NCBI GenBank assembly: GCA_964370075.1
Contig: CAYJHC010000019.1
Location: 1-24,419 of the forward strand
Direction of reading: 5' to 3'
DNA: 24,419 nt
Source: CAYJHC01 sp964370075
Lineage (GTDB): Bacteria > Bacillota > Clostridia > Peptostreptococcales > Anaerovoracaceae
The translations under genes and the position numbers were made by a program. This document shows positions 24,355 to 24,419 of this stretch, in pieces. The notes under the pieces were generated by a model. That model was given only the letters and a program-made list of their open reading frames with translations. It did not search any database and was not told the DNA's origin. The number at the start of each line of letters is the position of its first letter. Position 1 is the stretch's first letter.

Positions 24355-24419
24355 CTATTTAGTAAAATATTTAACAGCCTCCAAGTTCATAGGGATTAGC
24401 TTTGCCTTTGGTCCTTTAA
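24355..24419 (-). CDS. C-terminal end of an unidentified protein (partial)
   Basis: The last 65 bases encode, on the minus strand, a 20-residue tail (GPKAKLIPMNLEAVKYFTK preceded by K) ending in TAG at 24355-24357. The frame is open to the window edge and the residue mix looks like real protein rather than noise. The rest lies outside the window, so I cannot name it. It would be upstream of the CoA-transferase operon on the same strand, about 280 bases away. Confidence 0.5.
   Translation of the reverse strand, partial: KGPKAKLIPMNLEAVKYFTK

Noticed and set aside
1..24419. CRISPR array, insertion sequence or prophage
   Set aside because: No regularly spaced repeats, transposase or phage structural genes were seen on either strand.

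Overview
The window is AT-rich and densely packed, with strong AGGAGG-type ribosome binding sites, hairpin-plus-T-run terminators and clostridial gene families (DUF2148, DUF1847, His-rich CsoR, glutamate dehydrogenase, butyryl-CoA:acetate-type CoA-transferase). This suggests a low-GC anaerobic Firmicute, probably an amino-acid-fermenting clostridium of the Tissierellales kind. That placement is inference; there is no rRNA or marker gene to confirm it.

Left part (1-6.4 kb): an HdeD-like membrane protein on +, then a convergent minus-strand pair (degenerate shikimate-kinase-like protein followed by a sugar-phosphate-type nucleotidyltransferase), a plus-strand DUF2148 Cys-rich protein, and a minus-strand run of flavoprotein, CsoR-family metal sensor with a His-rich tail, PlsC acyltransferase and PAP2 phosphatase. 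The last two overlap and fit phospholipid synthesis or turnover.

Centre (6.4-12.4 kb): the most unusual locus. A 1608-residue minus-strand protein appears to join an HD phosphohydrolase domain, a long helical-repeat region, a NadD-like nucleotidyltransferase domain, a GNAT-like segment and a phosphoribosyltransferase-like segment. It is followed after 61 bases by a lactate/malate-dehydrogenase-like protein. The domain set suggests nucleotide or NAD-type metabolism, but no function is established from sequence alone. RNase HI with an unusual insertion is transcribed divergently from it.

Right part (13-24.4 kb): NADP-type glutamate dehydrogenase; a SanA/YdcF-like envelope protein; a thioredoxin-like plus CcdA redox pair with a 4-base overlap; tRNA-Arg(TCG); a DUF1847 Cys-rich protein; a truncated LysE-type exporter; a NatAB-like ABC exporter; and a minus-strand operon of CoA-transferase, P-loop ATPase and branched-chain aminotransferase. 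Glutamate dehydrogenase, aminotransferase and CoA-transferase together fit amino-acid fermentation: transamination to 2-oxoglutarate, glutamate recycling, and conversion of acyl-CoA to free acid. The last 65 bases hold the 3' end of another minus-strand gene.

Several gene starts were moved downstream from the longest open frame because a good ribosome binding site, and sometimes a promoter overlapping the upstream start, supports the shorter form. Many promoters here have weak -35 boxes but a TG-extended -10.
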